In this document: positions 1 to 5,932 of the stretch, piece by piece
Layout: each line of letters starts with the position of its first letter
Position numbering within the stretch: position 1 is the first letter of the stretch
Source: Candidatus Scatousia excrementipullorum
GTDB taxonomy: Bacteria; Cyanobacteriota; Vampirovibrionia; Gastranaerophilales; Gastranaerophilaceae
Assembly (NCBI GenBank): GCA_017694215.1
Contig: JADIND010000029.1
Span: 1 to 16,483, forward strand
Direction of reading: 5' to 3'
Length of the DNA stretch: 16,483 nucleotides
The notes under the pieces: generated by a model
The model's database searches: none
Seen by the model: the letters and a program-made list of their open reading frames with translations, nothing else
Told to the model about the DNA's origin: nothing
Position numbers and translations under genes: made by a program

Positions 1-411
1 GACCCGGATAAAGCAAAATTTGTACAAAGTCTTAATATTGAAAAAATCACGGATGCTCTTATGCAAGAAGTGGATGTTAATGAAAATGGTTCATCCGATA
101 GTGATGTCAATCTTGATTCAAATATATCATCAGGTAATTCTTCCTTAGATGCTGAAACTGATTTAGACGATTCCGTAATGAAAAAGGTTGATGAGTTTCT
201 GAGTTTTTTTGAAGGGCTTAATTCAGGAAATAATAACGGAAATGTGAACAATGAATTTATAAAACCGGAAAACATACAGTCAAACCAGAATAATTTAGCG
301 GCAGTTTCACAAAATACCAATTTTAATTTGAGCTCCAATTCGGTTTTAAATACTCAAAATTCAAATATGACAAATCCTTTTGCCGGCACAAAACTGAACT
401 TATTCGGATAA
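1..411 (+). CDS. Unrecognised Asn/Ser/Asp-rich protein, 3' end only
   Basis: The reading frame is open from the first base of the window to a TAA at 409-411, so this is the C-terminal 136 residues of a gene that begins outside. An in-frame ATG at 61 exists, but the 20 codons before it read as ordinary protein (DPDKAKFVQSLNIEKITDAL), and I see no ribosome binding site before the ATG, so I treat it as internal. The visible part is acidic and low in complexity, with many Asn, Ser and Asp. A short stretch (DVNENGSSDSD) looks like half of an EF-hand or dockerin calcium loop but lacks the Glu/Asp expected at loop position 12. A helical patch (MKKVDEFLSFFEGL) follows, then an Asn-rich tail. No signal or membrane segment is visible. 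I do not recognise the family. Confidence 0.6.
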   Translation, partial: DPDKAKFVQSLNIEKITDALMQEVDVNENGSSDSDVNLDSNISSGNSSLDAETDLDDSVMKKVDEFLSFFEGLNSGNNNGNVNNEFIKPENIQSNQNNLAAVSQNTNFNLSSNSVLNTQNSNMTNPFAGTKLNLFG

Positions 412-454
412 ATTGTTATTTAAATTAGTTTTTATTTATGCTAATTTTTAGTGT

Positions 455-1597
455 ATGCAGGATTTTTTATTGAGAGAAATTATAACGGATAATATATTGC
501 CGGAAATTGAATCTGTAGGATTTGACAGTTCATATTCCAATCAGGTTTGCGATAAATTTGAATATAGAAATATAAAAATTTATTCGCTTACGATTCCGCA
601 GGCAAATATTTTAAAACAAACAGCACTTTCTGTCGGGGCTGACTGTGCCACCCACAGGGAAACAATTACAGCAAAAATTGAAATGACGGATTGTATCTTA
701 GGCGGGAGTATTTCACAAATAAAAAAGATTGCTGAGAAATTAAAATTTCAGCCTTTTGGTTTGAAATCTCTGGGAGAAAAAATAATATCATTTATAGGTG
801 TTGAAAAGAAAGCCGAAACTAAAATAATGGGTATTTTAAACCTGACTGATAATTCATTTTCCGACGGCGGCAAGTATCTGGACAGTGAAATAGCCTGTGA
901 ACATTTGCTTGAGATGATTGCGGAGGGGGCTGATATTATTGATATCGGTGCAGAATCCACAAAACCGTATTCAAAGGCTGTTCCTGAAGACATTCAGCTC
1001 GGGAGAATTCTGCCGGTTCTTGAATTCGTGAAATCCAATAATATTAAGACTCCTTTGAGTATTGATACAAGAAGTGCAGTGGTCGCAGAAGAATGTATTA
1101 AAAACGGTGCTGCAGTTATAAATGATGTTTCAGGTTTGACTTATGATGATAAAATGGCATACATTGTGGCAAAATACGGAGTGAAAGTTGTTATACAGCA
1201 TTCAAAAGGCACACCTGATGTAATGCAGAATAATCCTGTTTATGAAAATCTTATGGATGAAATTTATCGTGATTTAAAACAGAAAACTGATTACGCAATT
1301 TCCTGCGGTATTCAAAAGGATAATATTATAATAGACCCCGGTATAGGCTTTGGTAAGACGCGTGAAGATAATTTTGAAATAATAAAAAGGATTCAGGAAT
1401 TGTATGGAATCGGCTGTCCTGTTTTGCTCGGTGTTTCCAGAAAGAGTCTTTTAAATATGCAGGATGAAGATAATTTTACAAAGGATATTTTTACCGTTGC
1501 GTTGAATACACTGGCTCTTGAAAAAAAAGTCGATATAATACGTGTTCATAATGTTCGTCTTCACAGACAGCTTCTGGATATGTTATGTAAAATTTAA
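455..1597 (+). CDS. folP: Dihydropteroate synthase with N-terminal extension
   Basis: This enzyme condenses p-aminobenzoate with 6-hydroxymethyl-7,8-dihydropterin pyrophosphate to dihydropteroate in cytoplasmic folate synthesis. Residues 124-380 form the TIM-barrel pterin-binding domain. Visible motifs are MGILNLTDNSFSDGG (125-139), IIDIGAEST (161-169), SIDTR (202-206), INDVSG (222-227), IIDPGIGFGK (292-301), GVSRKS (326-331) and IIRVHNV (361-367). Asn129, Asp163, Asp204, Asn223, Asp294, Lys330, Arg363 and His365 match the pterin, pyrophosphate and pABA ligands of E. coli FolP. Loop 1 reads TDNSFSDGG instead of the usual TPDSFSDGG. Residues 1-115 are an extra domain (PQANILKQTALSVGADCATH) of a kind I know from some clostridial DHPS proteins; at 380 aa it is ~100 aa longer than E. 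coli FolP. ATG 455 is the earliest possible start, because TAG lies in frame at 449-451; no clear Shine-Dalgarno precedes it. Confidence 0.93.
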   Translation: MQDFLLREIITDNILPEIESVGFDSSYSNQVCDKFEYRNIKIYSLTIPQANILKQTALSVGADCATHRETITAKIEMTDCILGGSISQIKKIAEKLKFQPFGLKSLGEKIISFIGVEKKAETKIMGILNLTDNSFSDGGKYLDSEIACEHLLEMIAEGADIIDIGAESTKPYSKAVPEDIQLGRILPVLEFVKSNNIKTPLSIDTRSAVVAEECIKNGAAVINDVSGLTYDDKMAYIVAKYGVKVVIQHSKGTPDVMQNNPVYENLMDEIYRDLKQKTDYAISCGIQKDNIIIDPGIGFGKTREDNFEIIKRIQELYGIGCPVLLGVSRKSLLNMQDEDNFTKDIFTVALNTLALEKKVDIIRVHNVRLHRQLLDMLCKI

Positions 1598-1677
1598 GTA
1601 AATTTTTAGTGTTTTGCAGTTGAGAATTTTATCGCTTTACGATTAAATATATGAGGAAAAGGTTTGCATTAACTGAA

Positions 1678-1716
1678 TAACAAATGTAAAAGTTTGTTAA
1701 TATAAGTGTTTATAAT
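1678..1716 (+). promoter_or_regulatory. Inverted repeat plus -10 element, probable regulated promoter
   Basis: A perfect TATAAT lies at 1711-1716, 62 bases before the start of the next gene. No acceptable -35 hexamer sits 16-18 bases upstream. That position is instead occupied by a perfect 7-bp inverted repeat, TAACAAA (1678-1684) and TTTGTTA (1693-1699), with half-site centres 15 bp apart. A -10 without a -35 behind a dyad is what an activator-dependent promoter looks like; this is inference. A weaker alternative, TTGAGT (1734-1739) with TATAAA (1758-1763), would start transcription inside the ribosome binding site. Confidence 0.35.
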
Positions 1717-1778
1717 ATCAAAATTTACAATTCTTGAGTTTTATATAGGTAACAAAATATAAAAAGTGAGGTGTAAAT

Positions 1779-2450
1779 ATGGTAGATGCAATTAACGGAG
1801 TAAACAACAAAACCAGAAATGCTGCAATCGGTGCCGGCGTCGGGCTTGTTGGTGCAGGTGCCGCCGGTTATCTGACAACATCAATTCTAGATAAAGACAA
1901 AAATATTAAAGATGAATTTATTCATAAAGCTGTTTTGCAGTCTGCTGAAAGTAAAGATGAAAAAAAATATTTTAACCTTTCAAAATTGATAAATTCAATG
2001 GATGAAAATTCATCTGTTTCTTCAATGAAGAAAACTCTGGAAAAAATGTCCAATATGCAAGATCTGTCAAGTTTAGTTTTTGATGAAAATGAGTTAAATA
2101 TAATCAAGAATGGCAGTGATGATGAGATTAAAAATTTGTTTAAAGACGCAAAGGATATGTTTGGCGAAAACTATGAGTTATTGAAAGACGATATCCGCAG
2201 TTTTATTGACGAAGTTTATGATAAATCCTCGAAAAAATTTACCAATCAGATTGATACTTTAACAGAAGAAGGTAAAGCAATGTTACCTAAAGTAAAGAAA
2301 CTTGTTACACACATAAAGCTTAAACAGGCTGCATTATTTGGCGGAGCCGGGGCCGTGGCTGCAGGGGTAATATCTTACCTCGCTACTCCTCGGGCTAAAA
2401 AAGCTGATGTAGTTGAATCACATGCAGAAAATCCCGCCCCGGTAAAATAA
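1779..2450 (+). CDS. Unrecognised protein with two glycine-rich hydrophobic ends
   Basis: The 223-aa product starts at ATG 1779 with a good ribosome binding site (GTGAGGTG, 1766-1773). Residues 15-38 are hydrophobic and glycine/alanine-rich (AAIGAGVGLVGAGAAGYLTT), and residues 183-203 are a second such segment (AALFGGAGAVAAGVISYLAT). Both end in a YL-T/A-T signature and look like glycine-zipper membrane helices. Between them lie ~145 charged residues predicted to be mostly helical (Lys, Asp, Glu, Ser, Met), and after the second is a short basic-to-acidic tail. This could be a membrane hairpin holding a soluble helical domain, or a protein that inserts late, as secreted pore or translocator proteins do. 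It is monocistronic between its own promoter and a strong terminator. I do not recognise the family and assign no function. Confidence 0.8.
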   Translation: MVDAINGVNNKTRNAAIGAGVGLVGAGAAGYLTTSILDKDKNIKDEFIHKAVLQSAESKDEKKYFNLSKLINSMDENSSVSSMKKTLEKMSNMQDLSSLVFDENELNIIKNGSDDEIKNLFKDAKDMFGENYELLKDDIRSFIDEVYDKSSKKFTNQIDTLTEEGKAMLPKVKKLVTHIKLKQAALFGGAGAVAAGVISYLATPRAKKADVVESHAENPAPVK

Positions 2451-2484
2451 TGCTAAAAATCTCCTTACGGATAAGAATACAAGA

Positions 2485-2515
2485 AAGCCTCCGATATTTA
2501 TCGGAGGCTTTTTTT
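2485..2515 (+). terminator. Rho-independent terminator, probably bidirectional
   Basis: AAGCCTCCGA (2485-2494) pairs perfectly with TCGGAGGCTT (2501-2510) around a 6-base loop, a 10-bp stem, and is followed by a run of seven T (2509-2515). It lies between two convergent genes, 34 bases after the stop of the upstream gene. On the minus strand the stem is followed by TTTCTT, so it may also end the rubrerythrin transcript. Confidence 0.9.
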
Positions 2516-2526
2516 ATGGTGAAGAT

Positions 2527-3066
2527 TTATGAAAAATATCTTTTCAAAAGTCCGTCAAAGCCTTTACCGTGACGAGCTTCATCTTTAGCCATTTCATGAA
2601 CAGTATCGTGAACTGCATCGTAGCCTAATTGTTTTGCACGGGCAGCGATTGCCAGTTTACCTTCACAGGCCCCGTGTTCAGCTTCCGCACGTAATTCAAG
2701 GTTTTTCTTAGTAGAGTCTGTTACTACTTCGCCTAGCAATTCTGCAAATTTTGCTGCGTGTTCAGCTTCTTCAAAAGCATATCTTTTGTATGCTTCAGCA
2801 ATTTCAGGATAGCCTTCTCTTTCTGCAACTCTAGCCATTGCAAGATACATACCGACTTCTGTGCATTCACCTGCGAAGTGGGCTCTCAAACCTTCCAATA
2901 CTTCTTTATCTTCAACTTTGCCGTCGCCAACTTTGTGTTCACAAGCGTAAACTTTTTCTCCGCCGCCAACTTCCTTGAAAGTTGTAGCTCCGCATAACGG
3001 ACATCTTTCAGGAGCTTTATCAGCTTCTGTTGACCAACCGCAAACAGTACATACAAATTTAGCCAT
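2527..3066 (-). CDS. rbr: Reverse rubrerythrin (N-terminal rubredoxin, C-terminal diiron domain)
   Basis: Rubrerythrins reduce hydrogen peroxide (and, with partners, oxygen) in anaerobes, taking electrons through a rubredoxin-type iron centre. The rubredoxin module comes first: Cys6-x2-Cys9 (VCTVCGW) and Cys22-x2-Cys25 (CPLCG). A ferritin-like four-helix bundle follows (about 55-179), with candidate diiron ligands in GECTEVGMY (66-74), EEAEH (99-103), AEAEH (127-131) and DEARH (162-166). This order is the reverse of classical rubrerythrin and matches the clostridial reverse rubrerythrin/rubperoxin type at the usual ~180 aa. The start is set by AAAGGTGG (3073-3080), 6 bases before the ATG. The coding region is clearly more GC-rich than its surroundings (line 2641-2700 is 55% G+C by count), which fits high expression or transfer; I cannot tell which. 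It implies an anaerobic or microaerobic life. Confidence 0.93.
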   Translation of the reverse strand: MAKFVCTVCGWSTEADKAPERCPLCGATTFKEVGGGEKVYACEHKVGDGKVEDKEVLEGLRAHFAGECTEVGMYLAMARVAEREGYPEIAEAYKRYAFEEAEHAAKFAELLGEVVTDSTKKNLELRAEAEHGACEGKLAIAARAKQLGYDAVHDTVHEMAKDEARHGKGFDGLLKRYFS

Positions 3067-3094
3067 TCTTGACCACCTTTCTTCTTATTTGTTT

Positions 3095-3124
3095 ATTATA
3101 TTATCAACAAATCTATTGTAGCAA
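3095..3124 (-). promoter_or_regulatory. Sigma-70-type promoter of rubrerythrin
   Basis: Read on the minus strand, TTGCTA (3124-3119), an 18-base spacer and TATAAT (3100-3095) lie just upstream of the ribosome binding site. The -10 region sits in a TTATTATATTATCA context that contains one good half of a PerR/Fur-type box (ATTATCA) but no convincing second half, so peroxide control is possible and not shown. Confidence 0.55.
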
Positions 3125-3186
3125 AATTTATTTTATTTGTAAAGTAGGAATTATTCTCATTTTTAAGAAAATTTTACAATATTATT

Positions 3187-3211
3187 GAAAAAGCTGTTTT
3201 ATACGGCTTTT
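3187..3211 (-). terminator. Weak rho-independent terminator after the AICARFT-like gene
   Basis: On the minus strand AAAAGC (3211-3206) pairs with GCTTTT (3194-3189); after a C/A mismatch two more pairs form around a 5-base loop. Five T follow (complement of 3188-3192). The stem overlaps the stop codon of the gene it would end. Confidence 0.4.
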
Positions 3212-4202
3212 AATTTCTTGTATTTTTAATTCCTGTAGAAATAATTGCTATTTTGAATTTATCCGCAAGTTTTATCAGTTCTGCATCCTTTGGAGATCCG
3301 CCCGAGTGAATAATCAGAGAAATTCTGCCCTGTGCTGCTGCATTAATACAGTCAATGGCTGCAATAGTGCTGTCAAGAGCCATAACGGCTTCTTTTGAAG
3401 AGTCACAGGCAATATTTAGAGCTTCTTCAACTGCTATAATCGGGTTTAAGTGTCCTTGTGCAATCGCGGAAGTTTTAAAGTCTTTTGCAATTACGACTGA
3501 ATGTGTTTTGGCGTATTTTGCAATTTTCCACGCAAAAACAGCGTCTTCAATCTGTTCTGTTGTCGGTTTGGTTTGAGTTACGACTTTAAAAGTATCTTTG
3601 TTTAATTCACTTTTATTAAAATCCTGAATAATTGTACCGAAAGGTGTAATTTTTATTTCCCTGTATTGATATTTTTTGAAATTTTCAAGCGGAGTATTAA
3701 TTTTGACAATTTTTAGGAAAGGATTGTCTTTTAAGATTTCAAGGGCTTTGGGATCAAAATCAGGAGCCGCAACAACTTTAACAGCCATTGAATTGATATG
3801 TTTTGCAACTTCGGCATTTACGGTTTTTGAAAATCCGATAGTTCCGGAGAAAGATGCTATAGGGTCACAATCAAAAGCTTTGTCATAAGCATCTTCAATC
3901 GAACGTCCCAGTGCAACCCCGCAAGGACAGCCGTTATTTACAATAGTGCAGGCACAAACGTCATAAAAATCACTCGTAATAGTCACGGCTTCAATGAGAT
4001 TGTTCATTTCATTGTAAGAAAGAGAATTGTCCTCATATACTTCATAGTCAATCATTTGAGGCGATTTGTACAATTCAGCTTTCTGCTGCGGATTTTCACC
4101 GTACGGAAGTTCTTTGAATGCTCCGTATTCTAATTCTTCAACCTGTTCCCATAAATCATTTTCATTATCTTCAAATATTCTGACATTAATTCTTTTTGCC
4201 AT
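3210..4202 (-). CDS. Stand-alone AICAR transformylase-like protein (PurH C-terminal domain), active site degenerate
   Basis: The 330-aa product aligns over its length with the C-terminal half of PurH, the domain that formylates AICAR with 10-formyl-tetrahydrofolate in purine synthesis. Shared blocks are PYGENPQQKAELY (33-45), SLSYNEMN (60-67), CPCGVALG (92-99), YDKAFDCDPIASFSG (106-120), FKVVTQTKPT (205-214), AVFAWKIAKYAK (221-232) and SGGSPKDAELI (300-310). The N-terminal IMP cyclohydrolase domain is absent. Key residues differ from PurH: the catalytic Lys-His before NPCG is Asn89-Asn90; GAGQMSR is AQGHLNP (248-254); DAFFPF is DSTIAA (277-282); QPGGS is HSGGS; the terminal RHFRH is KNTRN. 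I infer that it is not an ordinary transformylase. A TTG lies 24 bases upstream in frame, but ATG 4202 has the better site (GAGGT, 4207-4211). Confidence 0.85.
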   Translation of the reverse strand: MAKRINVRIFEDNENDLWEQVEELEYGAFKELPYGENPQQKAELYKSPQMIDYEVYEDNSLSYNEMNNLIEAVTITSDFYDVCACTIVNNGCPCGVALGRSIEDAYDKAFDCDPIASFSGTIGFSKTVNAEVAKHINSMAVKVVAAPDFDPKALEILKDNPFLKIVKINTPLENFKKYQYREIKITPFGTIIQDFNKSELNKDTFKVVTQTKPTTEQIEDAVFAWKIAKYAKTHSVVIAKDFKTSAIAQGHLNPIIAVEEALNIACDSSKEAVMALDSTIAAIDCINAAAQGRISLIIHSGGSPKDAELIKLADKFKIAIISTGIKNTRN

Positions 4203-4232
4203 TTTTACCTCGCATTTAATTATCAATTTTTG

Positions 4233-4261
4233 ATTTTATCAGTAAAAAATCATTCTTGCAA
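4233..4261 (-). promoter_or_regulatory. Sigma-70-type promoter of the AICARFT-like gene
   Basis: On the minus strand TTGCAA (4261-4256), a 17-base spacer and TAAAAT (4238-4233) precede the gene by about 30 bases. It is divergent from the promoter of the gene at 4382. Confidence 0.55.
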
Positions 4262-4313
4262 GTTTATAATTTAATATTTTTGCTTAGTATTTCGTAACTT
4301 TAAACTGTATATG

Positions 4314-4342
4314 TTGAAATAATTTTTTGTCTTTACTATAAT
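4314..4342 (+). promoter_or_regulatory. Near-consensus sigma-70 promoter
   Basis: TTGAAA (4314-4319), a 17-base spacer and a perfect TATAAT (4337-4342) predict a start near 4349, giving a ~33-base leader with the ribosome binding site GAGGG (4373-4377). The same hexamer pair and spacing occur at 16448-16476. Confidence 0.7.
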
Positions 4343-4381
4343 TCAATTAGTTTATTTTATGTAGAAATTTTTGAGGGAAAG

Positions 4382-5059
4382 ATGATTAACAACAAAATTA
4401 CAGAAGGTGTAGGGAAAAAAATCGTTGAAGCATTAAAACAGCAGAATGATATTGAAATTACACCGGTTACAGAATCGTTTGAGCAGCCTTTAAACCAGCA
4501 TTTTACGCAGTCGTCAGATGTTACTTCAGAGGATGCTGAAAATGCTCTTTCAAAATCTTTGCAGGAGGCAGTTGCATCTGTGGATTTGGAATCAGCAAGA
4601 CGTGAATCTCAGAGTCAGACTTTTAATTTTTCGCAGATTGCTCACCCTCAAACACAAACACAATCGCAAATTCCTAATCAGGATACTTTTTATAATCAGT
4701 CATTTACATCTCAGCCGGTATCTTCAACTCCGGATTTGTCGGCAGTAGAGGAAATGGAACTCCCTTCAAATGTTGCCGTTCTCAAACAACTTATTACAAA
4801 ACTTCCTTCCGGCGTATCAAAACATACCGGTGCTATGATTATAAAACAAACTATGGAAGCTCTCGGCATTTCAATGAACAGTGTTCTGCAGGAAGCTCAG
4901 CAGGTTCAGGAAAATCTGAATCATTCAGCAAGAGAATGTCAGAATACAATTCTTGAATATAAAAAACAGATTAATATTCTGGAAGCTCAGACCCAAAAAT
5001 ATCAAAGACAGTTTGCTGCTGTTAATGATATTATCAGTCTTTTTATTCAGACTAATTAA
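4382..5059 (+). CDS. Unrecognised Gln/Ser-rich protein with helical C-terminal third
   Basis: This 225-aa product has no signal peptide or membrane segment. Residues 1-125 are Gln, Ser and Thr-rich and look disordered, with QTQTQSQ-type runs near 90-96. Residues 126-225 look structured: a helical block (PSNVAVLKQLITKLPSGVSK, 128-147), then TGAMIIKQTMEALGISM (149-165), then a coiled coil to the end (about 166-213). The C-terminal part has the look of a conserved domain, but I do not recognise it. A strong promoter and GAGGG site drive it alone. It runs convergently into the 107-aa coiled-coil gene with only 15 bases between the stops and no visible terminator. A cytoplasmic scaffold or a chaperone-like partner of the neighbouring coiled-coil proteins is possible and purely speculative. 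Confidence 0.8.
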   Translation: MINNKITEGVGKKIVEALKQQNDIEITPVTESFEQPLNQHFTQSSDVTSEDAENALSKSLQEAVASVDLESARRESQSQTFNFSQIAHPQTQTQSQIPNQDTFYNQSFTSQPVSSTPDLSAVEEMELPSNVAVLKQLITKLPSGVSKHTGAMIIKQTMEALGISMNSVLQEAQQVQENLNHSARECQNTILEYKKQINILEAQTQKYQRQFAAVNDIISLFIQTN

Positions 5060-5074
5060 TTATATCGCTATGAA

Positions 5075-5398
5075 CTAATAAGAGAAGGCTTCCTGAATAT
5101 TTTTATCTATTCTCTGTTTGCAAGAGCCGAGTTCTGTTTCAACCATTTTTAATCTTATCTGGTATTGTTCCATTTGATGTTCAAGTTTTTGTTCAAGAAT
5201 TTTTAATTTTTGCTGACGCTGATTAAGAGTTTTCATTATCGGGTTGTCGGAATCATAGTCTGAACCCACCTGCATCAAGTCGTTACAGGCTTCGGTTAAC
5301 TCCATGCGGTTTTGGGTAACCAGCTGAATTTTAAATTCCAAATCCATTTTGACATTTGTCAAATAATGCATTCTGATTGTATCTGTAATGACACCCAT
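5075..5398 (-). CDS. Small coiled-coil protein, short paralogue of the 508-aa protein
   Basis: The 107-aa product is almost wholly helical, with a coiled coil over about 57-100. Its first 34 residues align without a gap to the first 34 of the 508-aa protein encoded at 6781-8307: Met1, Gly2, Arg9, Leu13, Thr14, Lys17, Glu21, Gln25, Gln29, Arg31 and Leu34 are identical. Its last ~37 residues align to the last ~40 of the same protein (I-D/E-KNI and a nearby Phe). It is therefore a minimal form made of only the two terminal blocks. There is no Sec signal; the N-terminus is polar. The start follows AAGGGA, which overlaps the stop codon of the 90-aa gene, with 11 bases between the two, so they are probably translated together. 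The function is unknown; a small exported or filament-associated helical protein is my best inference. Confidence 0.8.
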   Translation of the reverse strand: MGVITDTIRMHYLTNVKMDLEFKIQLVTQNRMELTEACNDLMQVGSDYDSDNPIMKTLNQRQQKLKILEQKLEHQMEQYQIRLKMVETELGSCKQRIDKNIQEAFSY

Positions 5399-5409
5399 AA
5401 TTTTTCCCT

Positions 5410-5682
5410 TTATCTGGTTTCGTTGAGATTGTTACCCCTCAAAAAGCTATGCTGATTGTTCTCAGCGATTAACTGTTCCATTTTCTGGAACTGATGCCTG
5501 TGATAATTCAATCTGTATTGTGCCATTTTCAATTTTCTTTTCATTGTCAGAAAATCTCTGATACCTTCTACAATCGAATTCATCATAGCCTTTATCGGGC
5601 TTTTTCTTATTAGGAAGTTTTTTGAATATATCAAGAAATCAATTATTCTTTTTATATTCATCTCTAAAGTATCACGAAGCAT
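5410..5682 (-). CDS. Small basic protein, unrecognised
   Basis: This 90-aa product is rich in Lys, Arg, Met and Asn. An amphipathic, fairly hydrophobic N-terminal half (IKRIIDFLIYSKNFLI, 10-25) is followed by a basic helical stretch (about 45-72) and a polar tail. No known motif is seen. GGAG (5687-5690) lies 4 bases upstream of ATG 5682, which supports the start. It is the first gene of a two-gene minus-strand unit with the 107-aa coiled-coil gene, behind a regulatory region with three direct repeats. A small membrane-surface partner or chaperone of its neighbour is conceivable; nothing in the sequence proves it. Confidence 0.7.
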   Translation of the reverse strand: MLRDTLEMNIKRIIDFLIYSKNFLIRKSPIKAMMNSIVEGIRDFLTMKRKLKMAQYRLNYHRHQFQKMEQLIAENNQHSFLRGNNLNETR

Positions 5683-5710
5683 TTTTCTCCTTACACTTTA
5701 GACCTACATG

Positions 5711-5774
5711 TATATAAAAACATTTGCTCTGAAAATATTGCCATGTTTGTAACGTTTTTGTAACATGTTGTAAC
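5711..5774 (-). promoter_or_regulatory. Three helically phased direct repeats and -10 upstream of the small coiled-coil unit
   Basis: TTGTAAC occurs at 5747-5753, 5758-5764 and 5768-5774, start-to-start spacings of 11 and 10 bp; on the gene's strand these read GTTACAA. Tandem TTACA-type repeats about one helical turn apart are typical of PhoB/PhoP/OmpR-family binding sites. Downstream on the minus strand is TATATA (5716-5711), a possible -10 with no good -35. A response-regulator-activated promoter is a reasonable inference. Confidence 0.5.
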
Positions 5775-5805
5775 TAAAGTTTACCGGTTTTGTTGTCATT
5801 ACACT

Positions 5806-5832
5806 CAGAAATCGGAATTTTACGGATTTCTG
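5806..5832. other. Hairpin in the 5683-5932 gene-free stretch
   Basis: CAGAAATC (5806-5813) pairs with GATTTCTG (5825-5832) around an 11-base loop; TTTT follows on the plus strand. No plus-strand gene ends near it, so it is not an obvious terminator. The rest of this 250-base gap holds the direct repeats and the terminator listed separately; I see no gene in it. Confidence 0.35.
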
Positions 5833-5846
5833 TTTTATATATCGGC

Positions 5847-5884
5847 AAAAAATCCCGAAACTTTAATAAAAATTTCGGGATTTT
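5847..5884 (-). terminator. Rho-independent terminator of the 508/272-aa gene unit
   Basis: AAAATCCCGAAA (5849-5860) pairs perfectly with TTTCGGGATTTT (5873-5884), a 12-bp stem with a 12-base loop. On the minus strand the stem runs into six T (complement of 5847-5852). It lies about 50 bases after the stop of the 272-aa gene. T-rich sequence also follows on the plus strand, so it may work both ways. Confidence 0.85.
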
Positions 5885-5932
5885 ATTTTATTGAAATAAA
5901 TTTTTACATTTATAATCAAACTCTAATTAGCT

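Noticed and set aside
85..120. EF-hand or dockerin-like calcium loop in the first gene
   Set aside because: The first half fits (DVNENG), but the required acidic residue at loop position 12 is Val, and no second loop is present.
2758..2997. 79-codon open frame on the plus strand
   Set aside because: It lies entirely antisense within rubrerythrin and its product (many Phe, Ser, Cys) is a typical mirror of a Glu/Ala/Lys-rich gene.
5060..5074. Terminator between the convergent genes ending at 5059 and 5075
   Set aside because: Only 15 bases separate the stops and no inverted repeat is present.
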